Translations under genes and position numbers: made by a program
Assembly: GCA_024235415.1 (NCBI GenBank)
Contig: JACKML010000003.1
Span: forward strand, 124,001 to 188,000
Source of the DNA: Chromatiaceae bacterium
Lineage (GTDB): Bacteria; Pseudomonadota; Gammaproteobacteria; Chromatiales; Chromatiaceae
DNA: 64,000 nt
Direction of reading: 5' to 3'
The notes under the pieces: model-generated
Seen by the model: the letters and a program-made list of their open reading frames with translations, nothing else
Database searches by the model: none
What the model was told of the DNA's origin: nothing
Part shown: positions 15,547-24,627 of the stretch, in pieces
Layout: every line of letters starts with the position of its first letter
Numbering within the stretch: position 1 is the first letter of the stretch

Positions 15547-18500
15547 CGGCTGGGCACTTTAGGCAGATTGGGGTATGCGCCGATATCGGTTTCGTCCCGG
15601 CTGTCCAGGTAGACGTTGTCCGGATCGTCGTCGCTTTCCCCTACATTGATAAACACATTGGCGCTGATCCTCTTTTCCGGAATGCTATCGGCAAAACGGA
15701 ACAGCCTGTTGTCACCGTCTCTTTCGAGAATCACGATATTGCCGCGCATTTCGATGCGTTGCTGTGCGTGCAGCTTTCCCTCCAGCCCGAAACCAATCGC
15801 AGCTTCTTCGGCCGATGCTGGTCCATGCTGCAGGACGGAGTCTTCGATCATTAGTAGGCCGCCATGAGGAATATCCAGCAAACGGCTGTGGTTGCTCCCA
15901 ATCGATGCGATCGTGCTGCGTATCACGCGGGTCAATGGAGCGCGTGACTTAATTTCGGTCCCCCAACTTGTGGCGGCTAGAACATCGCTGTCTTCTATGA
16001 CCAGCTCGCCTTCGATGCCCATGTAAATTCCATGAGCGCGCCCGAGTTTACCGAGTTTTTCGAAGCGACTGTCGACGATGTGGACGCGTCCTGGCCGCGA
16101 CCCGGTCAACAACCCCTGCTCAGCGCTGTGGAAGTAGACATGATGCAGCGTGAGGTCGTAGCCCTCGTGCCTTACGCAGGCTCCGTTTTGGTCGGCTACG
16201 GCAATTTCCCTGCATTCGATGTTACTAATGCGGATGTCGTTGCCGCGAGTGATGATTGCTGCCTTGCCCTGAGCTTGGGTGCGCTCAATCACCACGTGGC
16301 CGAAACCGGAAACAAGCACGTTGTTTGCCGCAATGACCAATGGTTCGTGGTAGACGCCCGCGCCAATCATCAAGTGGTCTCCGGGTTGCAACGCTTGAGC
16401 GGCCTCGCTGAGTGTCGTGAACTTGCGGTTGCCAATGCGGATTTCTTCGGCTCGTACATCCAGGGCATCCAGCGGAGACCATGCCGGTCTAACAACCGCC
16501 AACTCCCGGTCTACACGCGCCGAGTAATCGACGACGAGCCAGTCGGTTAGCACGGAACTGCGTTGCTCTGCCCACAGTGCCACGCGGGCCTCCAGTTGAC
16601 GGAACATGGATGGCATCAGTAGTCGCAGCAATACCAGCAGGACCAAACCATACAGCGCCAGCCGGCCAACCAAAACGATGCGCTCCTTCGTCAACCATGT
16701 TGGCGGACTGGGTAGTGGCTGCGGATTCCGCGGGCGGCTGATCAGCCCGGCGCCCGTCATTAGAAAAAACAACATGCTGATGCGTGGGTCGTCAAAAAGA
16801 CTGTCAAATAACCCCACCATAACTGCCCCGGTCAGTGCAGCCAGGGACGTCAGCGCGAAGAAGTCGCCCGAGCGGGTGACGCTTGCCAATCGGCGGCCGA
16901 CATAAAGGCCGAGCGCAAGCATCAAAATGAGCCCAGCAATACCGCCCTCGTAGTACCAGTACACGAAGACGTTCTTGAGATGCCATCGCAGATGATCGCC
17001 ATAGGTTAAAAACCAATGATCCCAATCCGCAGAGAATTCTGAATTGCGCAGCAGATTCGTGCCATCTGGTGCGAGCAGTTGGACACTGCCGATGTCGAGA
17101 CCAGTCTTAATGCCTCGATTCATCAGCGAAACGTCCAAAGGCCTGCTGAATGGGCCGAACTTGGGTTGGCCCAAGTCGCTTAGGTTTGCCGTGGTAGTCA
17201 GCTCAAGCCAGTCCCCATTCGACGCAGGGACCTTGACCTTTGTCCATTGGCATTCCGCTCGAAACTTGAGGATGTGTCGTTCACAGAACTCAATCAATAA
17301 TGCTTCTGGCTTGCCTTCGGGTGTTCTGAGCAGGACCCTGAGCAAGTACTTGTCTGCGGGTGTTCGCTCGAACCGTTGCTGTAGGAAAAGATTGCCTGAA
17401 TCGTCACTTTTGCTGAATCGGACGAATTTCTTGCCGCTCTCGCTGTAAAGCTGGGCAAGCGCAAGATGCTGGTTGTTTGCTTCGTGGTGCCAGTAGTAGT
17501 CGCGCGGGAAGGAACCTTTTCCCCGGCCGAGATAAGTCGCCAAAGGGTAGGAAGCTGCAGCGGCGGTTGCGTCATTCCAGTGCTCGAAGCGCGTGGCCAG
17601 GTCTTGCTGGGTCGTCAGAAATCTTTTCTGAATCTGAGGCCCCAAAAGGACCGCTGCGGCTGCAAGAAGTGTGACGGACAATATACCTAGTACCGCGATC
17701 ACCATTCTGCGCCTGCCGCCAGTCGTGCGGTAGGGTTGGTGTCGTTCGAAGTTGACGAAGATTCCCCATGAAACTACCGCAAAAATCGCGAGCAAAGCAG
17801 GGTAATTTGCACGCGAGTAGGTCACATAAAACGCATAAAGCGCAGCGCATGCCAGCACCAATGCCGCGATGCGGAATTCGAAGCGGCGCCACATCAGAAT
17901 CAGCGATAAAATGAATGGTGCGCTCATCGCAAGGAAAGCATCGATCGCAGCACCGCCCGTGTGCATCGAAAAGAACCAACCAGAGATGCGATAGGGATGA
18001 CTGAAATTGAACAATCCCGTGAATAGCCCTCGTTCCCACACGATTGATAGGAACGCTGTGATCAATCCCGCCGCCATACCTATCGCCAGCCAGCGCTGCA
18101 GGTCGTCACCACGAGCGCGGGCAGTGCCCAGCATGGGCCATAACAAAAGCGCCCAGAAAATGCCTTTGAATTCGCGGAGCGCATTGGTCGACGCGAAATA
18201 GTCCATCCACGCCCCAGGTGCCGGCGTATCCAGGGGAAACAGGCCGTTGGCGGTAATCGCTGACTGACTAAGTAGCAGCACAACTGCGACGGCTGCGGTG
18301 CCGCGGTCTATCTGCCGAGTCCAGGTGCCGCCGTGCCACATCCCTGACGCAATAGTGGTCAGTACCAGCAGGTCATACTCGTTGAAGAAGTAACGGCCTG
18401 ACCAGAACGCCAGTTCCAGCACGGGCAAGGTCATTGGTAGCGCTACCAGCCAAAGTGCCGGCCAACGCATTAGCAGCAAAAAGTAAAGCGCCAACCCGGA

Positions 18501-18632
18501 TGCGAGCGCTGTCTGGCCAACCGGGTACTCCCAGGCAAGCCAGATGCACAGCCCGAGCAGGGCAACGGCCAGCGGCCGCATCAGGAGCAATTCGAGATAT
18601 CTAGCTTTATTGGAGTTTTCAGCGAGTTCCAT
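15543..18632 (-). CDS. O-antigen-ligase-like membrane protein fused to a beta-helix domain
   Basis: This is a very large protein of about 1029 residues. The first 345 residues are a run of hydrophobic segments in the style of Wzy/WaaL polymerase-ligases. A long extracytoplasmic loop follows (about 350-570) with EHWNDATAAAASYPLATYLG and a jelly-roll-like stretch NLLRNSEFSADWDHW, as in some carbohydrate-binding modules. More membrane segments follow to about 700. The last 290 residues are a right-handed beta-helix of the pectate-lyase type (ISNIECREIAVADQNGACV, VHIVDSRFEKLG, LVIEDSDVLA). It probably handles an extracellular polysaccharide, but no other glycan genes are near. Base composition looks less GC-rich than its neighbours, so transfer is possible. 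Start at ATG 18632 or 18647 is uncertain. Confidence 0.72.
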   Translation of the reverse strand: MELAENSNKARYLELLLMRPLAVALLGLCIWLAWEYPVGQTALASGLALYFLLLMRWPALWLVALPMTLPVLELAFWSGRYFFNEYDLLVLTTIASGMWHGGTWTRQIDRGTAAVAVVLLLSQSAITANGLFPLDTPAPGAWMDYFASTNALREFKGIFWALLLWPMLGTARARGDDLQRWLAIGMAAGLITAFLSIVWERGLFTGLFNFSHPYRISGWFFSMHTGGAAIDAFLAMSAPFILSLILMWRRFEFRIAALVLACAALYAFYVTYSRANYPALLAIFAVVSWGIFVNFERHQPYRTTGGRRRMVIAVLGILSVTLLAAAAVLLGPQIQKRFLTTQQDLATRFEHWNDATAAAASYPLATYLGRGKGSFPRDYYWHHEANNQHLALAQLYSESGKKFVRFSKSDDSGNLFLQQRFERTPADKYLLRVLLRTPEGKPEALLIEFCERHILKFRAECQWTKVKVPASNGDWLELTTTANLSDLGQPKFGPFSRPLDVSLMNRGIKTGLDIGSVQLLAPDGTNLLRNSEFSADWDHWFLTYGDHLRWHLKNVFVYWYYEGGIAGLILMLALGLYVGRRLASVTRSGDFFALTSLAALTGAVMVGLFDSLFDDPRISMLFFLMTGAGLISRPRNPQPLPSPPTWLTKERIVLVGRLALYGLVLLVLLRLLMPSMFRQLEARVALWAEQRSSVLTDWLVVDYSARVDRELAVVRPAWSPLDALDVRAEEIRIGNRKFTTLSEAAQALQPGDHLMIGAGVYHEPLVIAANNVLVSGFGHVVIERTQAQGKAAIITRGNDIRISNIECREIAVADQNGACVRHEGYDLTLHHVYFHSAEQGLLTGSRPGRVHIVDSRFEKLGKLGRAHGIYMGIEGELVIEDSDVLAATSWGTEIKSRAPLTRVIRSTIASIGSNHSRLLDIPHGGLLMIEDSVLQHGPASAEEAAIGFGLEGKLHAQQRIEMRGNIVILERDGDNRLFRFADSIPEKRISANVFINVGESDDDPDNVYLDSRDETDIGAYPNLPKVPSR

Positions 18633-18689
18633 GGCGCGACTTGGCACTGGGCAGGCGACGGATTAGTATAACGTCTCGATCCGACAACC

Positions 18690-18876
18690 CACGGGAGAGC
18701 CCGGCATCGCCGGCGCCGAAGGCGCAATTCCGCCCGGAATCGCTCAGGCAAAAAGGACCGCGGGGGAGAGGGCTTTGCCCTCGGGTTGACTCTGGAGAGT
18801 GGTACGCGTGACGTACCCACCGATGGGGCAGGGGGCGCCTGGCGCTTTCAAACTCTCAGGTTTAGGGACAGAGGGG
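18690..18876 (+). promoter_or_regulatory. tandem glycine riboswitch
   Basis: Two glycine aptamers lie upstream of gcvT. The first (about 18692-18765) starts CGGGAGAGCCCGGCATCGCC and has GCCGAAGGCGCAATTCCGCC and CTCAGGCAAAAAGGACCG, the family's most conserved core. The second (about 18788-18876) has CTCTGGAGAGTGG, CACCGATGGGGCAGG, then AACTCTCAGGTTTAGGGACAGAGG. Binding of glycine to the pair normally turns on the glycine cleavage genes. A terminator hairpin overlaps the end of the second aptamer, so control is probably by transcription read-through. Confidence 0.95.
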
Positions 18877-18923
18877 CGGTATGGTTTTCGTTGCCAGCGG
18901 ATGCCATACCGCCCTTTTGTTTT
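18874..18923 (+). terminator. riboswitch-controlled terminator
   Basis: GGGCGGTATGG (18874-18884) pairs perfectly with CCATACCGCCC (18904-18914), followed by TTTTGTTTT. The 5' arm starts inside the last bases of the second glycine aptamer, so aptamer folding and terminator folding can exclude each other. It ends 22 bases before the gcvT start. Confidence 0.88.
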
Positions 18924-18945
18924 GCCGCAACTGCCGGGGTACGCG

Positions 18946-20037
18946 ATGGATAAGAAGACCGTATTGAACGAAACCCATCGTGAGATGGGCGCGCGGATGG
19001 TGCCATTTGGCGGTTGGGACATGCCTGTGCACTATGGCTCGCAGCTCGACGAACACCACGCCGTGCGGCGCGATGCGGGTATGTTCGACGTCTGCCACAT
19101 GACCGTGGTCGACCTGCGCGGTGCGGCTGTGCGGCCTTTCCTGCGTCGCCTGCTGGCCAATGACGTTGACAAACTCAAAGTGGCCGGGAAGGCGCTTTAT
19201 TCCTGCATGTTGCAAGCCGATGGCGGGATTATCGATGATCTTATCGTCTATTTTCTGACCGATGACTGGTTCCGCATGGTCGTAAATGCGGCGACCACCG
19301 AAAAGGACCTGGCATGGATCAAGGAGCAGGCGAAGGGATTTGAGGTCACGGTGGAGCCGCGTTTCGATCTCGGCATGATCGCGGTCCAGGGGCCACAGGC
19401 GCGGTCGAGGGCGGAGGCGCTGCTGCCGCAAGCGCTACGCGCGCCGGCGATGGCGTTGAAGCCTTTCTCGGCCGCCTATGCCGGAGAGTGGTTTGTCGGC
19501 CGCACCGGCTACACCGGTGAGGACGGTTTCGAACTGATGCTGCCGGAAGACGATGCCCCCGGGCTATGGCGGGCATTGGCAGAGGCCGGCGTAAGGCCGT
19601 GTGGGCTGGGCGCGCGCGACACGCTGCGCCTGGAGGCCGGGATGAACCTTTACGGCAGTGACATGGATGAGTCGCAGTCGCCGTTGACCTCCGGGTTGAC
19701 CTGGACAGTGGCGTTTGAGCCGGATGAACGCGATTTCATCGGGCGCTCTGCACTTGAAAATCAACGGTCTGCGGGTAGTCTTGCCAGATTCACCGGGCTG
19801 CTGCTGGAGGGCAAGGGTATCCTGCGCGGCCACCAGAGACTTTTCGATGGCGAGCGCGAGGTCGGCGAGACGACGTCTGGCGGCTTTTCCCCCACGCTCG
19901 AGCGATCGATCGCGATGGCGCGGGTCGCGGCCGATGCGGGCGAGCAGCTGACCGTTGATATCCGCGGCAAGCGCCTGCCGGTGCGCAGGGTGAAGATGCC
20001 CTTTGTGCGCAATGGCAAGCCGTGCATCGAGACCTGA
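18946..20037 (+). CDS. gcvT: glycine cleavage system T protein (aminomethyltransferase)
   Basis: The T protein takes the aminomethyl group from lipoylated GcvH and makes 5,10-methylene-THF and ammonia. The ATG at 18946 gives 363 residues (E. coli 364); the frame extends further upstream only through the riboswitch and is not translated. Recognisable parts are LNETHREMGARMVPFGGWDM at the N-terminus, FDVCHMTVVDLRG, GRTGYTGEDGFELMLPE and LGARDTLRLEAGMNLYG, which hold the folate and aminomethyl sites. It is the first gene of gcvT-gcvH-gcvPA-tpx-gcvPB under the glycine riboswitch. Confidence 0.97.
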   Translation: MDKKTVLNETHREMGARMVPFGGWDMPVHYGSQLDEHHAVRRDAGMFDVCHMTVVDLRGAAVRPFLRRLLANDVDKLKVAGKALYSCMLQADGGIIDDLIVYFLTDDWFRMVVNAATTEKDLAWIKEQAKGFEVTVEPRFDLGMIAVQGPQARSRAEALLPQALRAPAMALKPFSAAYAGEWFVGRTGYTGEDGFELMLPEDDAPGLWRALAEAGVRPCGLGARDTLRLEAGMNLYGSDMDESQSPLTSGLTWTVAFEPDERDFIGRSALENQRSAGSLARFTGLLLEGKGILRGHQRLFDGEREVGETTSGGFSPTLERSIAMARVAADAGEQLTVDIRGKRLPVRRVKMPFVRNGKPCIET

Positions 20038-20118
20038 GGCGCCACCCGCCCGGTCGACCCGGTTTTCGAATCTGCCGACCCTGCTCGTCGGCCACCTGAC
20101 AGCCCAAGAGGAAACAAC

Positions 20119-20517
20119 ATGAGCAACGATGTCCCAACCGATCTCAGATATACCAAGTCACATGAGTGGGTGCGCGTGGACGACGAGGGCATTGCCACGA
20201 TCGGCATCACCGATCATGCACAGGAATTGCTGGGCGACCTGGTCTTCGTCGAGTTGCCGGAGGTCGGAAGCGAACTTGGCGCGGGCGCCGAGTGTGCCGT
20301 CGTCGAGTCGGTGAAGGCCGCTTCGGACGTCTTCAGCCCGCTGACCGGCGAGGTGATCGAGGTCAACGAGGTGCTGGCCGATGCGCCCGAGACGATCAAC
20401 CAGGATGCGTACGAGGACGGTTGGATCTTCCGCATCCGCATGGCCGACCCGGACGAGCTGGATGCACTGATGGACGCCGACAGCTACGCCGAGCATTCGG
20501 AATCTGACGAAGACTGA
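20119..20517 (+). CDS. gcvH: glycine cleavage system H protein
   Basis: This is the small lipoyl carrier that shuttles the aminomethyl group between P, T and L proteins. The 132-residue length is normal. The lipoylated lysine lies in CAVVESVKAASDVFSPLTGE, near residue 66. The opening DLRYTKSHEWVR and GITDHAQELLGDLVFVELPE are family hallmarks. The binding site is AGAGGA before ATG 20119. The L protein (lipoamide dehydrogenase) is not in the window. Confidence 0.97.
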   Translation: MSNDVPTDLRYTKSHEWVRVDDEGIATIGITDHAQELLGDLVFVELPEVGSELGAGAECAVVESVKAASDVFSPLTGEVIEVNEVLADAPETINQDAYEDGWIFRIRMADPDELDALMDADSYAEHSESDED

Positions 20518-20580
20518 ACTGCGCGGCAGCCGCCTGACCGGGCGGCGCCTGCGTTTTGACTGATACTGACAGGGCACCTC

Positions 20581-21981
20581 ATGCCGTTTATCCCCCATAC
20601 CGAAGAAGACGTCCGCCGCATGCTCGAAGTCATCGGCGTGCAACAGATCGACGACCTGTTCGACGAAATCCCGCCCACCCTGCGTGCCAAGGCCATGCAG
20701 GTGGTGCCCGAGGGCATGTCGGAGATGGAGGTGACGGCGCTCATGCAGGCGCGGGCGCGTGACGATGGGCAGCCGGCATGTTTCATCGGCGCCGGGGCCT
20801 ACGACCACCATATCCCTGCGGCGGTCTGGCAGATCGCGACCCGCGGTGAGTTCTACAGCGCGTACACGCCCTACCAGGCGGAAGCCAGTCAGGGCACGCT
20901 GCAGCTGTTGTACGAATACCAGTCGATGATGACCGCGTTGATGGCGATGGACGTGTCCAATGCCTCGTTGTACGACGGTGCCTCCGGGCTGGCCGAGGCG
21001 GTACTGATGGCGGTCAGGGTCAACCGAAAATCGAAATCGCGCCGTATCCTGGTGCCGCGCACGCTCAATCCCGCGTACCGCAAGACGGTGCACAGCATCG
21101 TGCGCAACCAGTCGATCGAGCTGGTCGAGGTACCCTTTGACACAATCGCTGGTCAGATTGACATGGCGGCATTGCAGGCACACGCCGGAGAGGATTTTGC
21201 CGCGCTGGTGATCCCGCAGCCCAATTTCTTCGGGGTGCTCGAAGACGTCGACGTGCTGACAGATTTTGCCCACGCCAATGGCATGCTCGCCATCGCGGTG
21301 GTCAATCCGCTGGCGATGGCGGTGATCAAGCCGCCGGGTGAGTGGGGGGAGGCGGGCGCCGACATCGCCTGTGGCGAGGGGCAGCCGCTCGGCGCGCCGC
21401 TGTCGTCGGGCGGTCCGTATTTTGGCTTCATGTGCTGCAAACAGGAGATGGTGCGCCAGATGCCGGGACGGATCATCGGCAGGACCGTCGACCTCGAGGG
21501 TAAGCCGGGGTATGCACTGACGCTTCAGGCCCGTGAGCAGCACATCCGGCGTTCCAAGGCGACGTCCAACATCTGTACCAACCAGGGGCTGCTGGTCACG
21601 GCGGCCACCATTCACATGGCCTTGCTGGGCGGCGAGGGCTTGTCACGGGTAGCCGCCGCCTGTCATGCCAACACCGCGCAGCTGATCGCGCAGCTGACGG
21701 CGATCGATGGCGTCGAGCGCGTGTTCGACGGACCGGTGTTTCACGAGGGTGTGCTGCGGCTGACGGCGCCGGTCGCCGATGTGCTCCGGTCACTGGCGGC
21801 GCACAACGTACTCGGCGGATTCGATCTGGCCGACGACTATCCCGAACTGGGCGATGCGCTGCTGGTGTGTGCGACAGAGATGCGCACAGCCGGAGAGATC
21901 GCCGAATACGCGACAAAGCTCGCGCGCGTCATGGCGGCCCGTACCCAGGCGAAGTGCCCGGTGGAGCCCAAGTTCAATTGA
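20581..21981 (+). CDS. gcvPA: glycine dehydrogenase (decarboxylating) subunit 1
   Basis: This 466-residue N-terminal half of the P protein works with GcvPB to decarboxylate glycine. It has the subunit-1 landmarks PFIPHTEEDVRRMLEVIGV, the glycine-rich FIGAGAYDHHIPA, EFYSAYTPYQAEASQGTLQ and NASLYDGASGLAEA. It folds like a PLP enzyme but the PLP lysine is carried by subunit 2. Split PA/PB genes are usual in many Chromatiales and other bacteria, unlike the single gcvP of E. coli. A tpx gene separates it from gcvPB. Confidence 0.97.
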   Translation: MPFIPHTEEDVRRMLEVIGVQQIDDLFDEIPPTLRAKAMQVVPEGMSEMEVTALMQARARDDGQPACFIGAGAYDHHIPAAVWQIATRGEFYSAYTPYQAEASQGTLQLLYEYQSMMTALMAMDVSNASLYDGASGLAEAVLMAVRVNRKSKSRRILVPRTLNPAYRKTVHSIVRNQSIELVEVPFDTIAGQIDMAALQAHAGEDFAALVIPQPNFFGVLEDVDVLTDFAHANGMLAIAVVNPLAMAVIKPPGEWGEAGADIACGEGQPLGAPLSSGGPYFGFMCCKQEMVRQMPGRIIGRTVDLEGKPGYALTLQAREQHIRRSKATSNICTNQGLLVTAATIHMALLGGEGLSRVAAACHANTAQLIAQLTAIDGVERVFDGPVFHEGVLRLTAPVADVLRSLAAHNVLGGFDLADDYPELGDALLVCATEMRTAGEIAEYATKLARVMAARTQAKCPVEPKFN

Positions 21982-22045
21982 GCCGGCAAGATGCCGGTCA
22001 CCGCAAACCGCGGCTAACAGACCAAGACTCAACAGGAGAATTCAC

Positions 22046-22546
22046 ATGGCACAGGTAACCCTGCACGGATCCCCGGCAAACACCAACGGCGAACTGCCGG
22101 CGGTCGGCAGCCAGGCGCCGGATTTCAGACTCGTCGACGGTGCGTTGAACGACCTGACACTGGCAGATTTCGCCGGCAAGAAAAAGCTGATCAGCATTGT
22201 CCCGAGCCTGGATACGCCGACCTGCGCGACCTCGACGAAGGTGTTCAACCAGAAGCTCGGCGGCCGTTCTGACGTCGTGGTGCTGGTGGTCTCGGCCGAC
22301 CTGCCGTTTGCACAGGGGCGGTTTTGCCAGGCGGAAGGCACGGCCGACGTCAAGACCCTGTCGATGATGCGCTCGCGCAACTTCGCCAAGGACTACGGGA
22401 TGCTGATCGAAGACGGCCCGCTCGCAGGCATCACCGCCCGTGCAGCGCTGGTGCTGGACGAAAACAACACAGTGCTGCATGCAGAGCTGGTGGGCGAGAT
22501 TGGGGACGAGCCGAACTACGACGCCGCGATTGCGGCACTCGGTTGA
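22046..22546 (+). CDS. tpx: thiol peroxidase
   Basis: This atypical 2-Cys peroxiredoxin reduces hydrogen and lipid peroxides with thioredoxin. The 166 residues match Tpx in length. The peroxidatic Cys60 sits in PSLDTPTCATST and the resolving Cys94 in GRFCQAEG, the same spacing as E. coli C61/C95. The true start is the ATG at 22046 after AGGAGA. It lies inside the glycine cleavage operon between gcvPA and gcvPB, 64 bases after one and 111 before the other, with no terminator seen. It may therefore be co-induced by glycine. Confidence 0.95.
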   Translation: MAQVTLHGSPANTNGELPAVGSQAPDFRLVDGALNDLTLADFAGKKKLISIVPSLDTPTCATSTKVFNQKLGGRSDVVVLVVSADLPFAQGRFCQAEGTADVKTLSMMRSRNFAKDYGMLIEDGPLAGITARAALVLDENNTVLHAELVGEIGDEPNYDAAIAALG

Positions 22547-22657
22547 GCGGCCTGCCATTACTTGAACCTATGCCCCCGCGCGGGTTGGCGCGGTTGGGCT
22601 GCAGGGTCGCCTCCCGTCCCACGATGCCCGACCCGCAACTGATACCGAGCCAATGAC

Positions 22658-24109
22658 ATGTTGATTCACGAGCTATCCCGCCCCGGACGTCGCGCTTTCG
22701 CCCAGGCGCCGAAGGACAAACCAGCGCTGGAGGGTATTCCCGCGGCGTTGCTGCGCCGCGAGACGGCGGCATTGCCCGAGGTCTCGGAGATGCAGGCGGT
22801 GCGCCATTACACGCGGCTGTCGCAGAAGAATTTCTCGATCGACACCCAGTTCTACCCGCTGGGCTCGTGCACGATGAAATACAATCCGCGCGCGTGCAAT
22901 TCCCTGGCAATGCTGCCGGGTCTGCTGGCGCGGCATCCGCATGCCCCGGCGTCACACAGCCAGGGCTTCCTGGCGTGCATGTACGACCTGCAGGAGATGC
23001 TCAAGGACGTCACCGGCATGAAGTCGGTATCGCTGGTTCCCGCCGCCGGGGCGCAGGGCGAGTTTGCTGGCGTGGCGATGATCCGCGCTTATCACGATTC
23101 ACGTGGTGACACGCAGCGCTGCGAGATCATCGTGCCCGACGCGGCACACGGCACCAACCCGGCGACCGCCGTCATGTGCGGCTATAAGGTGCGCGAGATC
23201 CCAACGCTGGATGACGGCGACGTCGATGTCGAGGCGCTGAAGAAGGCCCTCGGTCCGCAGACCGCCGGCATCATGCTGACCAACCCGTCGACCGTTGGTG
23301 TGTTCGAGCGCCGCATCACCGAGATCGCGCGCCTCGTCCACGAGGCCGGTGGGCTGCTGTACTACGATGGCGCCAACCTGAATGCGATCCTCGGCAAGGT
23401 GCGGCCGGGTGACATGGGGTTCGACGTGATCCACATGAACCTGCACAAGACCTTCTCGACGCCGCACGGCGGGGGTGGTCCGGGCGCCGGCCCGGTGGGC
23501 GTGAGCCAGCGCCTGATCCCGTTCCTGCCAGTGCCGATGGTAGGCTTCGACGGGCACGACTATTTCTGGCTGACTGAAAAGGATTGTCCGCAGACGATCG
23601 GCAAGCTGTCTGCCTTCGCCGGCAACGCCGGGGTACTGCTGCGGGCTTACGTTTATGCGCTCTTGCTGGGGCGCGAGGGGATGGTGCGCGTCGCCGAATA
23701 CGCGACGCTCAACGCCAACTACCTGGCAAAACGTCTGGCCGACGCCGGATTCGAACTGGCCTATCCGAAGCGCCGTGCGACCCACGAGTTCATCATCACG
23801 TTGAAGCGCCAGGCGAAAGACCTCGGCATCACGGCGATGGACTTTGCCAAGCGCCTGCTCGATCACGGGTATCACGCGCCAACCACCTATTTCCCCTTGC
23901 TGGTACCGGAATGCTTTCTGATCGAGCCTACCGAGACCGAGGCCATGGATGCACTGGACGGATTCGTCGAGGCAATGACGAAGATCCAGTCGGAGGCGGA
24001 AAACACGCCGGAGGTGGTCAAGACAGCACCGCACAGTCTGCCGGTCAGACGACTCGACGACGTGCGCGCGGCGCGCGAGCTCGACCTGCGATGGAATCAG
24101 ACGTCGTAG
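22658..24109 (+). CDS. gcvPB: glycine dehydrogenase (decarboxylating) subunit 2
   Basis: This 483-residue subunit carries the pyridoxal phosphate of the P protein. The PLP lysine is in DVIHMNLHKTFSTPHGGGGP. Other marks are FYPLGSCTMKYNPRACN, AAHGTNPATAVMCG and GGLLYYDGANLNAIL. It acts with GcvPA to decarboxylate glycine and load GcvH. It closes the gcv cluster; dgkA begins 73 bases on. The last 35 residues are longer than the minimum for the family and look unstructured. Confidence 0.97.
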   Translation: MLIHELSRPGRRAFAQAPKDKPALEGIPAALLRRETAALPEVSEMQAVRHYTRLSQKNFSIDTQFYPLGSCTMKYNPRACNSLAMLPGLLARHPHAPASHSQGFLACMYDLQEMLKDVTGMKSVSLVPAAGAQGEFAGVAMIRAYHDSRGDTQRCEIIVPDAAHGTNPATAVMCGYKVREIPTLDDGDVDVEALKKALGPQTAGIMLTNPSTVGVFERRITEIARLVHEAGGLLYYDGANLNAILGKVRPGDMGFDVIHMNLHKTFSTPHGGGGPGAGPVGVSQRLIPFLPVPMVGFDGHDYFWLTEKDCPQTIGKLSAFAGNAGVLLRAYVYALLLGREGMVRVAEYATLNANYLAKRLADAGFELAYPKRRATHEFIITLKRQAKDLGITAMDFAKRLLDHGYHAPTTYFPLLVPECFLIEPTETEAMDALDGFVEAMTKIQSEAENTPEVVKTAPHSLPVRRLDDVRAARELDLRWNQTS

Positions 24110-24182
24110 CCGGGCTTACCCGGGATCGCAGTAATCGAATGGCATAATCCCCGGCCTTTTACACCACCGGCTGCCGCGAGAT

Positions 24183-24554
24183 ATGTCTGAATTCAATGCA
24201 ACGGGCGGGTTGACCCGGATCATCCGGGCGTTCGGCTATTCCTTCCAGGGTTTTTACGCCTGTTATCGCTACGAGGCGGCATTCCGCCAGGAGACACTGG
24301 TCGCGGCCGTGCTGGTGCCGCTGGGTCTGTGGCTCGGTGGCAACGGTGTCGAGCGGTCCCTGCTGGTGGGCAGTTGGCTGCTGGTGATGATCGTCGAGCT
24401 GCTCAACTCCGCAATCGAGGCGACCGTCGATCGCTTCGGGCCCGGGCAACACGAGTTGTCGGGCCGCGCCAAGGACATCGGTTCTGCGGCGGTGTTCCTG
24501 GCCATCAGCCTGGCGACCGCCGTTTGGGGCCTGATCCTGGTCCCGCGGTTGTAA
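24183..24554 (+). CDS. dgkA: diacylglycerol kinase
   Basis: This 123-residue inner-membrane trimeric enzyme phosphorylates diacylglycerol to phosphatidate and recycles lipid left over from membrane-derived glycan synthesis. There are three hydrophobic helices. The catalytic stretch NSAIEATVDRFG, then HELSGRAKDIGSAAVFLA, is almost identical to E. coli DgkA. The start ATG 24183 has only a modest binding site. A strong terminator follows 24 bases after the stop. Confidence 0.95.
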   Translation: MSEFNATGGLTRIIRAFGYSFQGFYACYRYEAAFRQETLVAAVLVPLGLWLGGNGVERSLLVGSWLLVMIVELLNSAIEATVDRFGPGQHELSGRAKDIGSAAVFLAISLATAVWGLILVPRL

Positions 24555-24578
24555 CCGGCGCCGCTTTCGGCCAGGCAC

Positions 24579-24608
24579 AAAAAACCCCGCGAAGATCGCG
24601 GGGTTTTT
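24579..24608. terminator. bidirectional intrinsic terminator
   Basis: The stem CCCCGCGA/TCGCGGGG is flanked by A6 and T5. It separates dgkA from the convergent SoxK-like gene and can end both transcripts. Confidence 0.92.
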
Positions 24609-24627
24609 CGGCGTGGTCAGTCCGGAC

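Noticed and set aside
18799..18945. gcvT extension upstream through the riboswitch
   Set aside because: These bases form aptamer 2 and the terminator. The family start is ATG 18946.
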